Of a DNA stretch of 64,000 nucleotides, positions 8,566 to 16,544 are shown piece by piece. Numbering within the stretch: the stretch's first letter is position 1; each line of letters opens with the position of its first letter. This DNA is from Coriobacteriaceae bacterium. GTDB lineage: Bacteria > Actinomycetota > Coriobacteriia > Coriobacteriales > Coriobacteriaceae. Where the stretch lies: assembly GCA_902364975.1 (NCBI GenBank), contig CABJFQ010000008.1, forward strand, positions 1 through 64,000. The letters run 5' to 3'. Under the pieces are notes generated by a model. That model had not been told where the DNA came from and searched no databases. It worked only from the letters and a program-made list of their open reading frames with translations. The translations under genes were made by a program, and so were the position numbers.

Positions 8566-9882
8566 TTATCCTTTCCACCCCAATTGGGAATCCTCCGATG
8601 CGCCTTCGCACGCTCGCATGACCTCGATACCGTGCGAGCGTGCGAACTCGACGAGCTCTGCGTTGCGGGCGTTAATGGTGCCGAAGGCGGCGGGGCACAC
8701 GATAAGGCGCGCGCAGTGGACGAGGAGCTCTTTGGCGCGGGCTATGGTTCTATCCCCGATCGGCTCGAAGGCGCGCTCGGTCACGCATTCCGCCGCCAGG
8801 TCGCGCGCGAGCTCGCAGTCGATGTCCCCTTCGTGCAGAACGCCCGTGTAGAACGCCTTGCCCTGCCGGATGAGCTGGCGAAACACAGCCGACCCCGTAC
8901 CTGCGCCGGCGATGACGAACGTGTGCGCATCGCCGTGCGGGCGTCCAATTTCCACGCTGCCGAAGCGCTCGTTGAAGGTGCCATGTTGAAGGCCGTAGAG
9001 CTCGCCAATCGTCTCGCGCGTGAATATGTCCTCGGGTACGCCGGCGCGGAAGACCCGGCCGTCCTTCACGCAAATCACCTTGTCGGCGCTTTTCTGCGCG
9101 AGCTCGAGTTCGTGGATGGACATGATGACAGCCACATTCCGCGATTTCGCAAGGTGGCGAAGTATTCGCAGCAGGTCGATCTGGTAGCGGATATCGAGAT
9201 ACGACGTGGGCTCGTCGAGCACGAGCACACGCGGATCCTGCGCGATGGCGCGTGCGAGTATGACGCGCTGGCGTTGCCCGTCGCTTATCTGCATGAAGTC
9301 GAGCTCGGCGAGCTCTTCCACATGTGCGGTTTTCATGGCCTCGTCGACCCGACTATGGTCGTCGGGCGAGAGTGTGCCCATTCGTCCGGTGTAGGGATGC
9401 CTTCCCGCCTCTACGATATCGCGGCAGGTGAGGAGCTCGGTCCGGGGGCGATCTGTCAGCATAACGGCAAGGTTCCTTGCGAACTCCGCCGTCTTCCATC
9501 GGGAAATCTCCCGCCCGTCGAGCTCGACCGCGCCGGCAAGCGGTGCCAGATGGCGTGTGATGGTTTTCAAGATGGTCGACTTGCCCGAGCCGTTCGGCCC
9601 GATGAGCGCCACGACGTCGCCCGCGCGAACCTCCAGATCGACGCCTTCGACTACGACCTTCTTGTCGTAGCCCGCCGACAGGTCGCTTATGCGGAAAAGC
9701 GGCGCTCCGTCAGCCTGCGTTTCGACCGGAGTTTCGAGGTTCGGCTCCGCTCGGAGGAGGCGTTCCGCGCGGAGTTCCGCACGAGCCGAAAGTGCCTTCT
9801 GGCGCTTTCGTGCGAGCTCAGGACTGTCTAAGCACGGAATGTCCCCTCCGAGCGTTTTGGGCCGCGGCACGAATTCCCCCAT
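8566..9882 (-). CDS. ABC importer ATP-binding protein with extra C-terminal domain
   Basis: A FecE/BtuD-type ATPase that would power the FecCD permease next to it. Of its 438 residues, 1-60 form a charged extension. Walker A GPNGSGKST is at 95-103, the signature ISDGQRQR at 199-206, Walker B LVLDEP near 220 and the switch His in SIHE near 257. Residues ~310-438 are an added domain with a glycine-rich AGAGTGSAVF turn, longer than the usual ~260-residue subunit. The ATG directly follows the permease stop codon, so translation is probably coupled. It is the last gene of the riboswitch-led transcript. The substrate could be a corrinoid, another tetrapyrrole or a metal chelate. Confidence 0.88.
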   Translation of the reverse strand: MGEFVPRPKTLGGDIPCLDSPELARKRQKALSARAELRAERLLRAEPNLETPVETQADGAPLFRISDLSAGYDKKVVVEGVDLEVRAGDVVALIGPNGSGKSTILKTITRHLAPLAGAVELDGREISRWKTAEFARNLAVMLTDRPRTELLTCRDIVEAGRHPYTGRMGTLSPDDHSRVDEAMKTAHVEELAELDFMQISDGQRQRVILARAIAQDPRVLVLDEPTSYLDIRYQIDLLRILRHLAKSRNVAVIMSIHELELAQKSADKVICVKDGRVFRAGVPEDIFTRETIGELYGLQHGTFNERFGSVEIGRPHGDAHTFVIAGAGTGSAVFRQLIRQGKAFYTGVLHEGDIDCELARDLAAECVTERAFEPIGDRTIARAKELLVHCARLIVCPAAFGTINARNAELVEFARSHGIEVMRACEGASEDSQLGWKG

Positions 9883-10923
9883 CTACCTCACCCGCTTCTT
9901 CAACATGAGCGCGATAACCACCGGAGCGCCGAAGATGGCGGTGACGGCGCTGATGGAAAGCTCGACGGGAGAGAACAGCGTGCGCGCGATCAAATCGCAG
10001 CCCGCGCAGAAGATGGCGCCTCCCAAGAAGCACGCAGGAATCACGCGGATGGGCTTCGACGACTTTAGCGCCGACTTCACGAGATGCGGAACCGCGATGC
10101 CTACGAACGACACCGGACCAGCGAACGCGGTCACGCAGGCGGAGAGCATGCTCGCTAGAAGGACGAGCACCACGCGGAAGCGTTCGACGTTCACGCCGAC
10201 GCTTTTCGCGTAGGCTTCTCCCAGCTGGAAGGCGGAAAGGGGCTTCGATATCGCGAATACGCATGCGCTCACGGTAATCACCACGACCGCGATGACCGCG
10301 ATGTCGTCCCAGCTCGAACCCGAGAAGCTACCCAAAGACCAGTTGTGCAGGTTCACGATGGACTGGTCGTCGGCGAAGGCGATGAGGAAGTTCGTCGCCG
10401 CCGAGCAGATGTATCCCACCATGACGCCCGCCACGATGAGCATGGCCATGGAACTTATGCGCCGTGCGATGAGGAGCACGAAGCCGATGGTGATAAGCGA
10501 GCCCAGAAACGCTGCGGCCACCATGGCCGGCGAGGACATGGCCTGGTTCGCGCCCAGAAGAACGATCATCGTAAGCGCGACGACGAACTTTGCGCCCGAG
10601 GAGACGCCCAAGATGAAAGGGTCGGCGATGGGGTTGTTGAAAAACGTCTGCAGCAGGAACCCCGAGAGCGAAAGTGCCCCGCCGAGAAGCACGGCTGAAA
10701 GCACGCGCGGCAGGCGAATCTCCCAGATGACCTGGCTTTCCATGGAATTAGCCGCGCCGCTCGAAAGGATGCCGGGGATGTGGTCTGCGGGCACGAGCAC
10801 GCTCCCGATGCACAGGTTGGCCCCGACGAGCACGATGAGGGCAACAGCGAGCAGCGCCGTCACGACGCGACACCGCGCGGCGCGCCCCGATTCGTCGTAT
10901 GCCATGGAAAGCCGGCTTCTCAT
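9883..10923 (-). CDS. FecCD-family ABC importer permease
   Basis: A BtuC/FecCD/FhuB-type membrane permease of 346 residues with about ten hydrophobic segments. Family hallmarks are RLPRVLSAVLLGGALSLSG near the N-terminus, the NPIADPFILGVSSGA loop, and GPVSFVGIAVPHLVK near the C-terminus. It lies 4 bp after the binding-protein gene and abuts the ATPase gene. Such permeases carry vitamin B12, haem or iron-siderophores. Control by a cobalamin riboswitch favours a corrinoid-related cargo. Confidence 0.93.
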   Translation of the reverse strand: MRSRLSMAYDESGRAARCRVVTALLAVALIVLVGANLCIGSVLVPADHIPGILSSGAANSMESQVIWEIRLPRVLSAVLLGGALSLSGFLLQTFFNNPIADPFILGVSSGAKFVVALTMIVLLGANQAMSSPAMVAAAFLGSLITIGFVLLIARRISSMAMLIVAGVMVGYICSAATNFLIAFADDQSIVNLHNWSLGSFSGSSWDDIAVIAVVVITVSACVFAISKPLSAFQLGEAYAKSVGVNVERFRVVLVLLASMLSACVTAFAGPVSFVGIAVPHLVKSALKSSKPIRVIPACFLGGAIFCAGCDLIARTLFSPVELSISAVTAIFGAPVVIALMLKKRVR

Positions 10924-10927
10924 GGCG

Positions 10928-12499
10928 CTAACCGAGCTTCCTCAGATAATGGAAGTCGCTCGCGTCATCGCCGGTGAACGCCCCGTGCAGCTCGTCGATA
11001 ATGTCGGCGGTAGAAGTCATCTGCTGGTACATGTCGGCGCTTGTGACCCAGACGTTGCCGTTCTTCACGGCTTTGAACTGCGACAATAGCGCGTTTTTGC
11101 CTACGAAGTCGTTCAAGGTGGCAACCGATTCGTCGATGGTGCCGTTGTAGACGATGATGTCGGCATCCTTCGCCATCGCGTAGAAGCGCTCCATTTCGAG
11201 CGTTACTGACGAACCTGACGTCGACGCCGTCTGCGTGTCATCGAGCGCATAGCTGCCGCCTGCAAGCTCGATCATCTGCGCCACGTAGTCGCCCGCCCGC
11301 CGCGTGACGGCGGCCCCGTTCGAGTTAATGTAGAAATACGCCACGGTTTTACCTGACGACGCGAGCCCCGACGTTTGCTCGACGCGGGCCTTCTGCTCGT
11401 TGAACAGGTGCGCGGCCTCGTCTTCCTTGTCGAACAGGACGCCGAAAAGCTTAATCCACTCGACGCGCCCGAGTGCTTCGGGCTCGCTCGACGACTGTTC
11501 GGTGAGCACGACGAGCCCGAGCTTCTGCAGCTTTTCCTTCACATCGGGCGTGTGGTTGATCATGGTGTTCTCGATGGCGAGCGTGCAGCCCGAGGCCGAT
11601 ATTCGCTCGTAGTCGGGCGCGCTGTACTTGCCGCCGTAGGCGATCGCCCCACTTTCGAGCGCGCTTTTGAAGCCCGCGACCGAGCAATCGTCGGCCTTCG
11701 TGCCCGACATGATGATATTGTCGTTCGCATCGAGCGCGTCGACCAGGCACATCGTCGCCGACGACACGAGGTACACCTTGTCGGCGGGGCGCCTTATGAC
11801 CGCGATGTCGGAGCTCAACCCATCAGGTACCTTCGCATCTTGCGTCACCACGAGGAAGCGCTCCCCGTTCGAAACGCAGATAAGCCGCAGGCCGCCTTCG
11901 AACTCGTCGACAGTGAAGTGCTCGGCGTATTCAAGCTGAAGCGCTCCCGTCGGCTCCCAGCCGCAGCCCAAATCGGCGTTGTGGAAGTCGGCCGCGGCGC
12001 TTGAAGCCGTTCCCGCAGGGGAGCCGCCGCTTGCATCGTCGCCCGATTTCTCCTTCATGGTGGATGAGTCGAAGTGGAGCGTGTAGTCGATGGTGTGCGG
12101 CGTCGACATGGCGACGGTCTCGGCCGACACGGCGATGTCCTCGTCGAGCGTGACGGGTATCTCGAACGTGGAGTTGCCGCCGTCGTTTACGGGCGCGTAG
12201 TCCACGCCGTCGACGGTCATCTTGTCGTAGTTCGAACTCGACCAGGTGATGGTCGCGGTGTAGGTGTCGCCATCCTTCACAATTGTGGTGGGTGAGGCGA
12301 TTCTTGCGCGCCCTGACCCGCCGGAAAGCGAGACGCTCACCGTGTATTCCTGAGAGCCCGCCGTGCCACCGGTCGCGTTCGGGCTCGCACTGCACCCCGC
12401 GAAGGGAAGCGCGAGCAGGGCGACGAGAACGCAGGCGATCGCGCGCGCCGCGATGCTGTGGAGTTTCCTGTTTTCCCCCTTGGGAAGAATCGACCGCAT
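10928..12499 (-). CDS. Substrate-binding lipoprotein with N-terminal NEAT-like beta domain
   Basis: A 523-residue exported lipoprotein. The signal peptide ends in the lipobox PFAGC (Cys near 36). Residues ~45-150 form a beta-rich module (YTVSVSLSGGSG, SSSNYDKMTV, FEIPVTLDED, YTLHFDSS) whose strand pattern resembles NEAT-type haem-binding domains and the neighbouring small lipoprotein. From ~160 onward it is a periplasmic-binding-protein type III fold (TroA/BtuF class), delivering cargo to the FecCD permease. The NEAT likeness is by eye and uncertain. It lies 4 bp after the small lipoprotein gene. Confidence 0.82.
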   Translation of the reverse strand: MRSILPKGENRKLHSIAARAIACVLVALLALPFAGCSASPNATGGTAGSQEYTVSVSLSGGSGRARIASPTTIVKDGDTYTATITWSSSNYDKMTVDGVDYAPVNDGGNSTFEIPVTLDEDIAVSAETVAMSTPHTIDYTLHFDSSTMKEKSGDDASGGSPAGTASSAAADFHNADLGCGWEPTGALQLEYAEHFTVDEFEGGLRLICVSNGERFLVVTQDAKVPDGLSSDIAVIRRPADKVYLVSSATMCLVDALDANDNIIMSGTKADDCSVAGFKSALESGAIAYGGKYSAPDYERISASGCTLAIENTMINHTPDVKEKLQKLGLVVLTEQSSSEPEALGRVEWIKLFGVLFDKEDEAAHLFNEQKARVEQTSGLASSGKTVAYFYINSNGAAVTRRAGDYVAQMIELAGGSYALDDTQTASTSGSSVTLEMERFYAMAKDADIIVYNGTIDESVATLNDFVGKNALLSQFKAVKNGNVWVTSADMYQQMTSTADIIDELHGAFTGDDASDFHYLRKLG

Positions 12500-12503
12500 G
12501 GCG

Positions 12504-13037
12504 TTACTTCAGTGCGTCGGCGCGCAGATCGACGCCGGCGGATTCGAACACAAGTGTGCGGTCGTACCACTGCTCTTTTCTAATACTCCACGCGGCACAG
12601 GCGGTGTCCTCGTCGAGCGCATCAACGGGCACGTCGTAGGTGTACTTGCCTTCCGCGTTTTCCACATAGGGGATGAAGTCGGCCTCGCTTGCGGCGGCAG
12701 CCTCGTCGCCCGTGCCCATGAAGAGCTTGCCGTAGCCCGTGCCGGAAAGCGTCATCACGCAGTGCATGGAGCCGTTTTCCACGATGAGCTGGGCGTCCAC
12801 GATCCTGAACATGTTCGAGCTGGAATCTACGGTGATCGGATAGGTGCCGTCGGCCACCTTGTCGGCGGTGATGGGGGCAGCGCTTTCGCCCTCGGGCGCA
12901 TCGGCCGCCTGTTCTGTCTTTTCTTGGGAATCGGCATCGCTTGCCTTTGCGCTGTCGATTGAATTTCCGGCGCAGCCGGCGAGCGAGAACGCGAGAAGCG
13001 CCGCCGACAGGGCGAAGACGAGGGTTTTCTTCAACAT
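12504..13037 (-). CDS. Small surface lipoprotein, possibly NEAT-like
   Basis: A 177-residue protein with a signal peptide ending in FSLAGCAGN (lipobox Cys near 21), an acidic linker to ~50 and one beta-rich domain. The domain shows ITVDSSSNMFRI, a TLSGTGYGKLFMG stretch and a C-terminal WYDRTLVFESAG, an arrangement that recalls NEAT tetrapyrrole-binding domains (S-x-x-x-Y early, Y-rich strand late). The start at 13037 is set by GAAAGGA just upstream; longer in-frame starts lack a signal peptide. Inferred role: capturing or relaying the cargo of the adjacent importer. Confidence 0.7.
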   Translation of the reverse strand: MLKKTLVFALSAALLAFSLAGCAGNSIDSAKASDADSQEKTEQAADAPEGESAAPITADKVADGTYPITVDSSSNMFRIVDAQLIVENGSMHCVMTLSGTGYGKLFMGTGDEAAAASEADFIPYVENAEGKYTYDVPVDALDEDTACAAWSIRKEQWYDRTLVFESAGVDLRADALK

Positions 13038-13099
13038 GGAGGGATTCCTTTCAATCGCTTCTACCGCCCGCGCCGTGCGGTGGGCGGGCGGGATGCGAA

Positions 13100-13146
13100 T
13101 GCAACGGGCATGCGCCGTCGGTCGGGGAAGGCGCATGCCCGTTGCA
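13100..13146 (-). other. Strong intercistronic hairpin downstream of cbiK
   Basis: TGCAACGGGCATGCGCC (13100-13116) and its exact complement (13130-13146) form a 17-bp stem with a 13-nt loop and no T-run. It lies in the 144-nt gap between the chelatase and the small lipoprotein gene. It may protect the cbiK message or dampen expression of the transporter genes. Confidence 0.7.
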
Positions 13147-13181
13147 CGGGGACGCGACCGGCGCTCCCGTGCGCGGCGAGT

Positions 13182-14108
13182 TTACAGCTTGGCGATGGCG
13201 TCGTCCACGTGCGAGACGTAGATGTCGTCGACCGCGACGTTCTGTCCCAGACCCTGGAGCAGGCACGTCACTTCGAAGCCGGCGGCCACGAACTTCGCAG
13301 CCCAGCTGTCGGGGTCGGTCTCGTCTGCCATGTCGTTGTTCGCGTGGTCGCCCGCGACCACCATGAACGGCGCGAGCACGGCCTTCTTGTAGCCTGCGGC
13401 GCTCGCGGCGGCGATAACATCCTCGCAGGTCGGTTCAGCCTCGACGGTGCCGACGAAGAACTGCGTCAAACCCTCGTTCTTGAACACTTCCTGCATCTTG
13501 GCATAGTCGGCGTTGGAATCGGCTTCGGTGCCGTGGCCCATGAGGCACAGCGCCGTCTCGCCGTCGTCGAAGGACGCCATGTTCTCCTTAATGGCTGCGG
13601 CCACCTTTTTGTAGTCGTCGTCGGAGGTGAGCAGCGGGTCGCCGAGCGAGATCTTGTCGAACTTGTCGGCGTACTTGTCGAGCTCGTCTTTCACGTCGGC
13701 GTATTCCAGGCCAGCCATGAGATGCGTCGGCTGCACGACGATTTCCTTCACGCCGTCTTCCACGCAGCGGTCAAGCGCCTCGGTCATGTTGTCGATCGTG
13801 ATGCCGTCGCGCTTCTTCAGCTTGTCGATGATGATCTGCGCGGTGAAGGCGCGGCGGATGTCGTAGTCCTGCCAGTACTTCTCGCGGATAGCGTCTTCGA
13901 TGGCGCCGATGGTGATGTGGCGCGAGTCGTTGTAGCTCGTGCCGAAGCTCGTGACGAGGATGACCGGCTTCGCGGCCTTCTCCTTTTCACTAGATTTCTC
14001 GGAACTCGCGGAGGTGTTGGAGCAGCCCGCGAGCGCGACTCCGGCGAGCGCGACGGCTCCGGTTGCTGCGGCGCCCATGAAGCCGCGGCGTGACATCTGG
14101 TCGGACAT
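13182..14108 (-). CDS. cbiK: Exported CbiK-type cobaltochelatase (Tat lipoprotein)
   Basis: Sirohydrochlorin cobaltochelatase family, anaerobic CbiK type, 308 residues. The mature domain starts with VILVTSFGTSYNDSR (normally at the very N-terminus of CbiK) and has histidines in LMGHGTEAD and VVAGDHANNDM that fit the metal/tetrapyrrole site. Unusually, residues 1-29 are an export signal: twin arginine SRRGFMG (7-8) and lipobox LAGC (Cys29), so the enzyme should sit outside the membrane. Start 14108 has GGAAAGGA upstream. First gene after the cobalamin riboswitch. A periplasmic CbiK is known from Desulfovibrio vulgaris, but a Tat lipoprotein beside a FecCD importer suggests handling of imported tetrapyrrole or cobalt. 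Confidence 0.85.
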   Translation of the reverse strand: MSDQMSRRGFMGAAATGAVALAGVALAGCSNTSASSEKSSEKEKAAKPVILVTSFGTSYNDSRHITIGAIEDAIREKYWQDYDIRRAFTAQIIIDKLKKRDGITIDNMTEALDRCVEDGVKEIVVQPTHLMAGLEYADVKDELDKYADKFDKISLGDPLLTSDDDYKKVAAAIKENMASFDDGETALCLMGHGTEADSNADYAKMQEVFKNEGLTQFFVGTVEAEPTCEDVIAAASAAGYKKAVLAPFMVVAGDHANNDMADETDPDSWAAKFVAAGFEVTCLLQGLGQNVAVDDIYVSHVDDAIAKL

Positions 14109-14171
14109 GGTTTTTCCTTTCCTCGGTTTGCCGGTCCCCCGGCGACAGTTGCTTGTCGGCACAAGCGAAAG

Positions 14172-14195
14172 AAAAGCGCACCCCTCGGGGTTCAC
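14172..14195 (-). terminator. Expression-platform terminator of the cobalamin riboswitch
   Basis: On the minus strand ACCCC-GA-GGGGT is followed by GCGCTTTTCTTTC, about 60 nt upstream of the cbiK start and after the aptamer. A second small hairpin, CACGGCATCGCCGTG (14209-14223), lies between. Together they look like a ligand-controlled transcription stop. Confidence 0.6.
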
Positions 14196-14231
14196 AAGGA
14201 GCTAACGCCACGGCGATGCCGTGAGGAAAAG

Positions 14232-14331
14232 GCGAAGCAGTCTGGCTTGGGGCGCGAGGCGGTTCGCCCGCGCGTCCTATACAGTAATGTCCCTTGCCCA
14301 GGATTCCCACCTGGTTCCCTCCGCAAGCCAG
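14232..14331 (-). promoter_or_regulatory. Cobalamin riboswitch (aptamer) controlling cbiK and the importer
   Basis: Read on the minus strand: a P1 5' strand CTGGCTTG (14331-14324); the conserved core GGAGGGAACCAGGTGGGAA, TCCTGG, then GACATTACTGTA; a GC-rich arm; and the closing CAAGCCAG (14249-14242) running into ACTGC. This last part is a B12-box variant of AGCCAGGAGACCTGCC. P1 is a perfect 8-bp helix, and the core matches the GGGAA...GGTGNNAATCC...CACTGT consensus of cobalamin riboswitches. Binding of cobalamin should switch off the transporter/chelatase genes. Confidence 0.88.
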
Positions 14332-14389
14332 CGCGGGCTGTGCAGGCGCCGCGCCGGTCATTTCCTTTTATCCGATTGTCATATGCTCG

Positions 14390-14566
14390 TTGCCGAAACT
14401 TTTACTATGATAGTGGGCACTTGTGAACGTGTCAAAGCCAGCGCGGGCGGCATTGCGCCTCCTGCCTGCGTATTTGCGCCGATTGCTGCCGCAGGCGCCG
14501 TGTTTTGCCCGCTGCGCGAATGGCGGCGTAAACGGTTGCGATGAGAAACGGGAAGGGAAGGCTCGG
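14390..14566 (+). other. Leader of the plus-strand corrin operon, no riboswitch recognised
   Basis: Between the divergent riboswitch and cbiF I find no GGGAA...B12-box core on the plus strand. TTTACTATGATAG (14401-14413) is a possible -10 area. AAGCCAGCGCGGGC occurs here (14441-14454) and also in the riboswitch region (14325-14338, same strand). A modest hairpin CCTGCG/CGCAGG lies near 14474-14500. RBS GGGAAGGGAAGG precedes cbiF. Confidence 0.4.
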
Positions 14567-15358
14567 ATGATTCATATCGTTGGCGCAGGCTCGGGCGCCG
14601 CCGACCTTATCACGCTGCGCGGGGCGCGCCTTCTGCGCGCGGCCGACGTAGTCGTTTGGGCGGGAAGCCTTGTGAATCCCGAGCTGCTCGCCGAGTGCAA
14701 GGAATCCTGCGTCGTCTACGACAGCGCGCACATGACCTTGGAGGAAGTGCTCGACGTGATGTGCGCGGCAGATGCGCGGGGCGAGGAAGTGGTGCGCCTG
14801 CACACGGGCGACCCGTGCCTGTACGGCGCCATCCAGGAGCAGATGGACGCGCTCGACGCGCGCGGCGTGGACTACGAGGTGGTGCCCGGCGTGTCGAGCT
14901 TTTGCGGTGCCGCGGCGGCGCTTCGCCAGGAATACACGCTGCCGGGAATCAGCCAGTCGGTCGTGATCACGCGGCTTTCCGGACGTACCCCCATGCCCGC
15001 GGGCGAGGGCATGCGCACCATGGCGGAAAGCGGCTCGACTATGGTCATCTTCCTGAGCTCGGGTATGCTCGCCGAGCTTTCCGCCGAGCTTTTGGGCGCG
15101 GGCCGCAGCTCCGACGAGCCGGCGGCGCTCGTGTACAAGGCGACCTGGCCTGAGGAGCGCGTGGTGCGATGTACGGTGGGCACGCTCGCCGATGCGGGCG
15201 CGCGAGAGGGCATCGACCGCACGGCACTCGTGGTGGTGGGCCGCGTGCTCGGAGCTCGTGGCGGGCTTGCGCACAACGGCGCGCAAGCGGAGTCGTACGA
15301 GCGCAGCAAGCTTTACGACCCTTCGTTTGCCACGGGGTATCGAAAGGCGAGCAGCTAG
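14567..15358 (+). CDS. cbiF: Cobalt-precorrin-4 C11-methyltransferase
   Basis: SAM-dependent tetrapyrrole methylase of the CbiF/CobM class, 263 residues. It starts IHIVGAGSGAADLITLRG, then has LVNPELLAEC, HTGDPCLYGAI and the characteristic PGVSSFCGAAAAL and VITRLSGRTP stretches. It methylates C11 of the corrin macrocycle. ATG 14567 has the RBS GGGAAGGGAAGG 5 nt upstream. First gene of the plus-strand operon; cbiD follows after 1 bp. Confidence 0.94.
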   Translation: MIHIVGAGSGAADLITLRGARLLRAADVVVWAGSLVNPELLAECKESCVVYDSAHMTLEEVLDVMCAADARGEEVVRLHTGDPCLYGAIQEQMDALDARGVDYEVVPGVSSFCGAAAALRQEYTLPGISQSVVITRLSGRTPMPAGEGMRTMAESGSTMVIFLSSGMLAELSAELLGAGRSSDEPAALVYKATWPEERVVRCTVGTLADAGAREGIDRTALVVVGRVLGARGGLAHNGAQAESYERSKLYDPSFATGYRKASS

Positions 15359-15359
15359 C

Positions 15360-16544
15360 GTGGCCTTCGAGCACTACATATATACCGGGACGACCCGCCT
15401 GCGCTGCGGCTACACCACGGGGAGCTGCGCCGCGCTCGCGGCGAAGGCGGCCTGCGAGATGCTCTTGTCACGAAAGCCCGTCGGCCGCGTGTCGATCGTC
15501 ACCCCCGGCGGGCTGCCTGTCGAGACGGACGTGGTTGACGCATGTATCGGCGAGGGGTGCGCCCAGTGCGCCGTGCGAAAGGACGCAGGCGACGATGCCG
15601 ATGTGACCGACGGCGTGCTCGTGTACGCGCGCGTGGAACATGCGGGGTCGGGCACGGGCGCTGCGGGCAGCAAGGGCGTGCCCGCGCGCGAATCGGAAGT
15701 TTCCGTCGATGGCGGCGTGGGCGTGGGGCGCGTGACGTTGCCCGGGCTCGAGCAGCCGGTGGGGTCGGCCGCTATCAACGCGACGCCGCGCGCGATGATC
15801 ACTTCGGCGGTGCGCGAGGTGTGCGCCGCGCACGGCTTTTCTGGAAATATTGCTGTGACGATTTCGGTACCCGAGGGTGTTGCCCTTGCCGAAAAGACCT
15901 TCAACCCACACCTGGGGATAGAGGACGGCATTTCCATCCTGGGCACGACGGGCATCGTCGAGCCGCGCAGCCTCGCTGCCTTGCGCGACAGTATCGAGCT
16001 CGAGATCCGGCAGCATGCGGCTATGGGGCGGCGCGGAGTTGTGCTCACGCCCGGCAACTACGGCGCGCAGTTCATCTCGGGGCATTTTCACCTAAACGGT
16101 GCGCCGGTGGTCTTCATCTCCAACTTTGTGGGCGATGCGATTGATTGCTGCGTTCGCGAGGGATTTACCAATGTCCTTCTTGTGGGACACATCGGCAAGC
16201 TGGTGAAGGTCGCGGGCGGCATCATGGACACCCATTCGCGTACCGCCGACTGCCGCGCGGAGATTCTGGCCGCCCACGCGGCCTTGGCCGGCGCGGGAAC
16301 GAAGACCGTGTGCGAGATCATGTCGTCGGTCACGACCACGGCGGCGCTCGAGGTAATCGAGGCCGCCGGCGTGGGGGACGCTGCGCGCGCCTCGCTCGCT
16401 GCGGCAATCGATGACAGGTTGCGCCGCCGCGCGGCGGGCGCATGCGACATCGCCGCGGTCGTGTTCGACGCCGAGCGCCGCGAGCTTTTCCGCACGTCGG
16501 GCGCCGATGCAGTTATCGGGGAATTGGGGGCTACGTATGAGTAA
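15360..16544 (+). CDS. cbiD: Cobalt-precorrin-5B C1-methyltransferase
   Basis: The anaerobic-pathway C1 methyltransferase CbiD, 394 residues. The hallmark CGYTTGSCAAL lies near residues 16-26, and LTPGNYGAQF, LLVGHIGKLVKVAGG and the THSRTAD stretch follow. GTG at 15360 fits just after the cbiF stop, with AAAGGCGAG upstream. It is diagnostic for the oxygen-independent route. A Gly-rich insert near residues 90-115 (GSGTGAAGSKG) looks like a loop expansion. Confidence 0.94.
   Translation: MAFEHYIYTGTTRLRCGYTTGSCAALAAKAACEMLLSRKPVGRVSIVTPGGLPVETDVVDACIGEGCAQCAVRKDAGDDADVTDGVLVYARVEHAGSGTGAAGSKGVPARESEVSVDGGVGVGRVTLPGLEQPVGSAAINATPRAMITSAVREVCAAHGFSGNIAVTISVPEGVALAEKTFNPHLGIEDGISILGTTGIVEPRSLAALRDSIELEIRQHAAMGRRGVVLTPGNYGAQFISGHFHLNGAPVVFISNFVGDAIDCCVREGFTNVLLVGHIGKLVKVAGGIMDTHSRTADCRAEILAAHAALAGAGTKTVCEIMSSVTTTAALEVIEAAGVGDAARASLAAAIDDRLRRRAAGACDIAAVVFDAERRELFRTSGADAVIGELGATYE

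Noticed and set aside
8418..9831. Plus-strand open frame running through the importer ATPase
   Set aside because: It is the complement shadow of a clear ABC ATPase with Walker and signature motifs on the minus strand.
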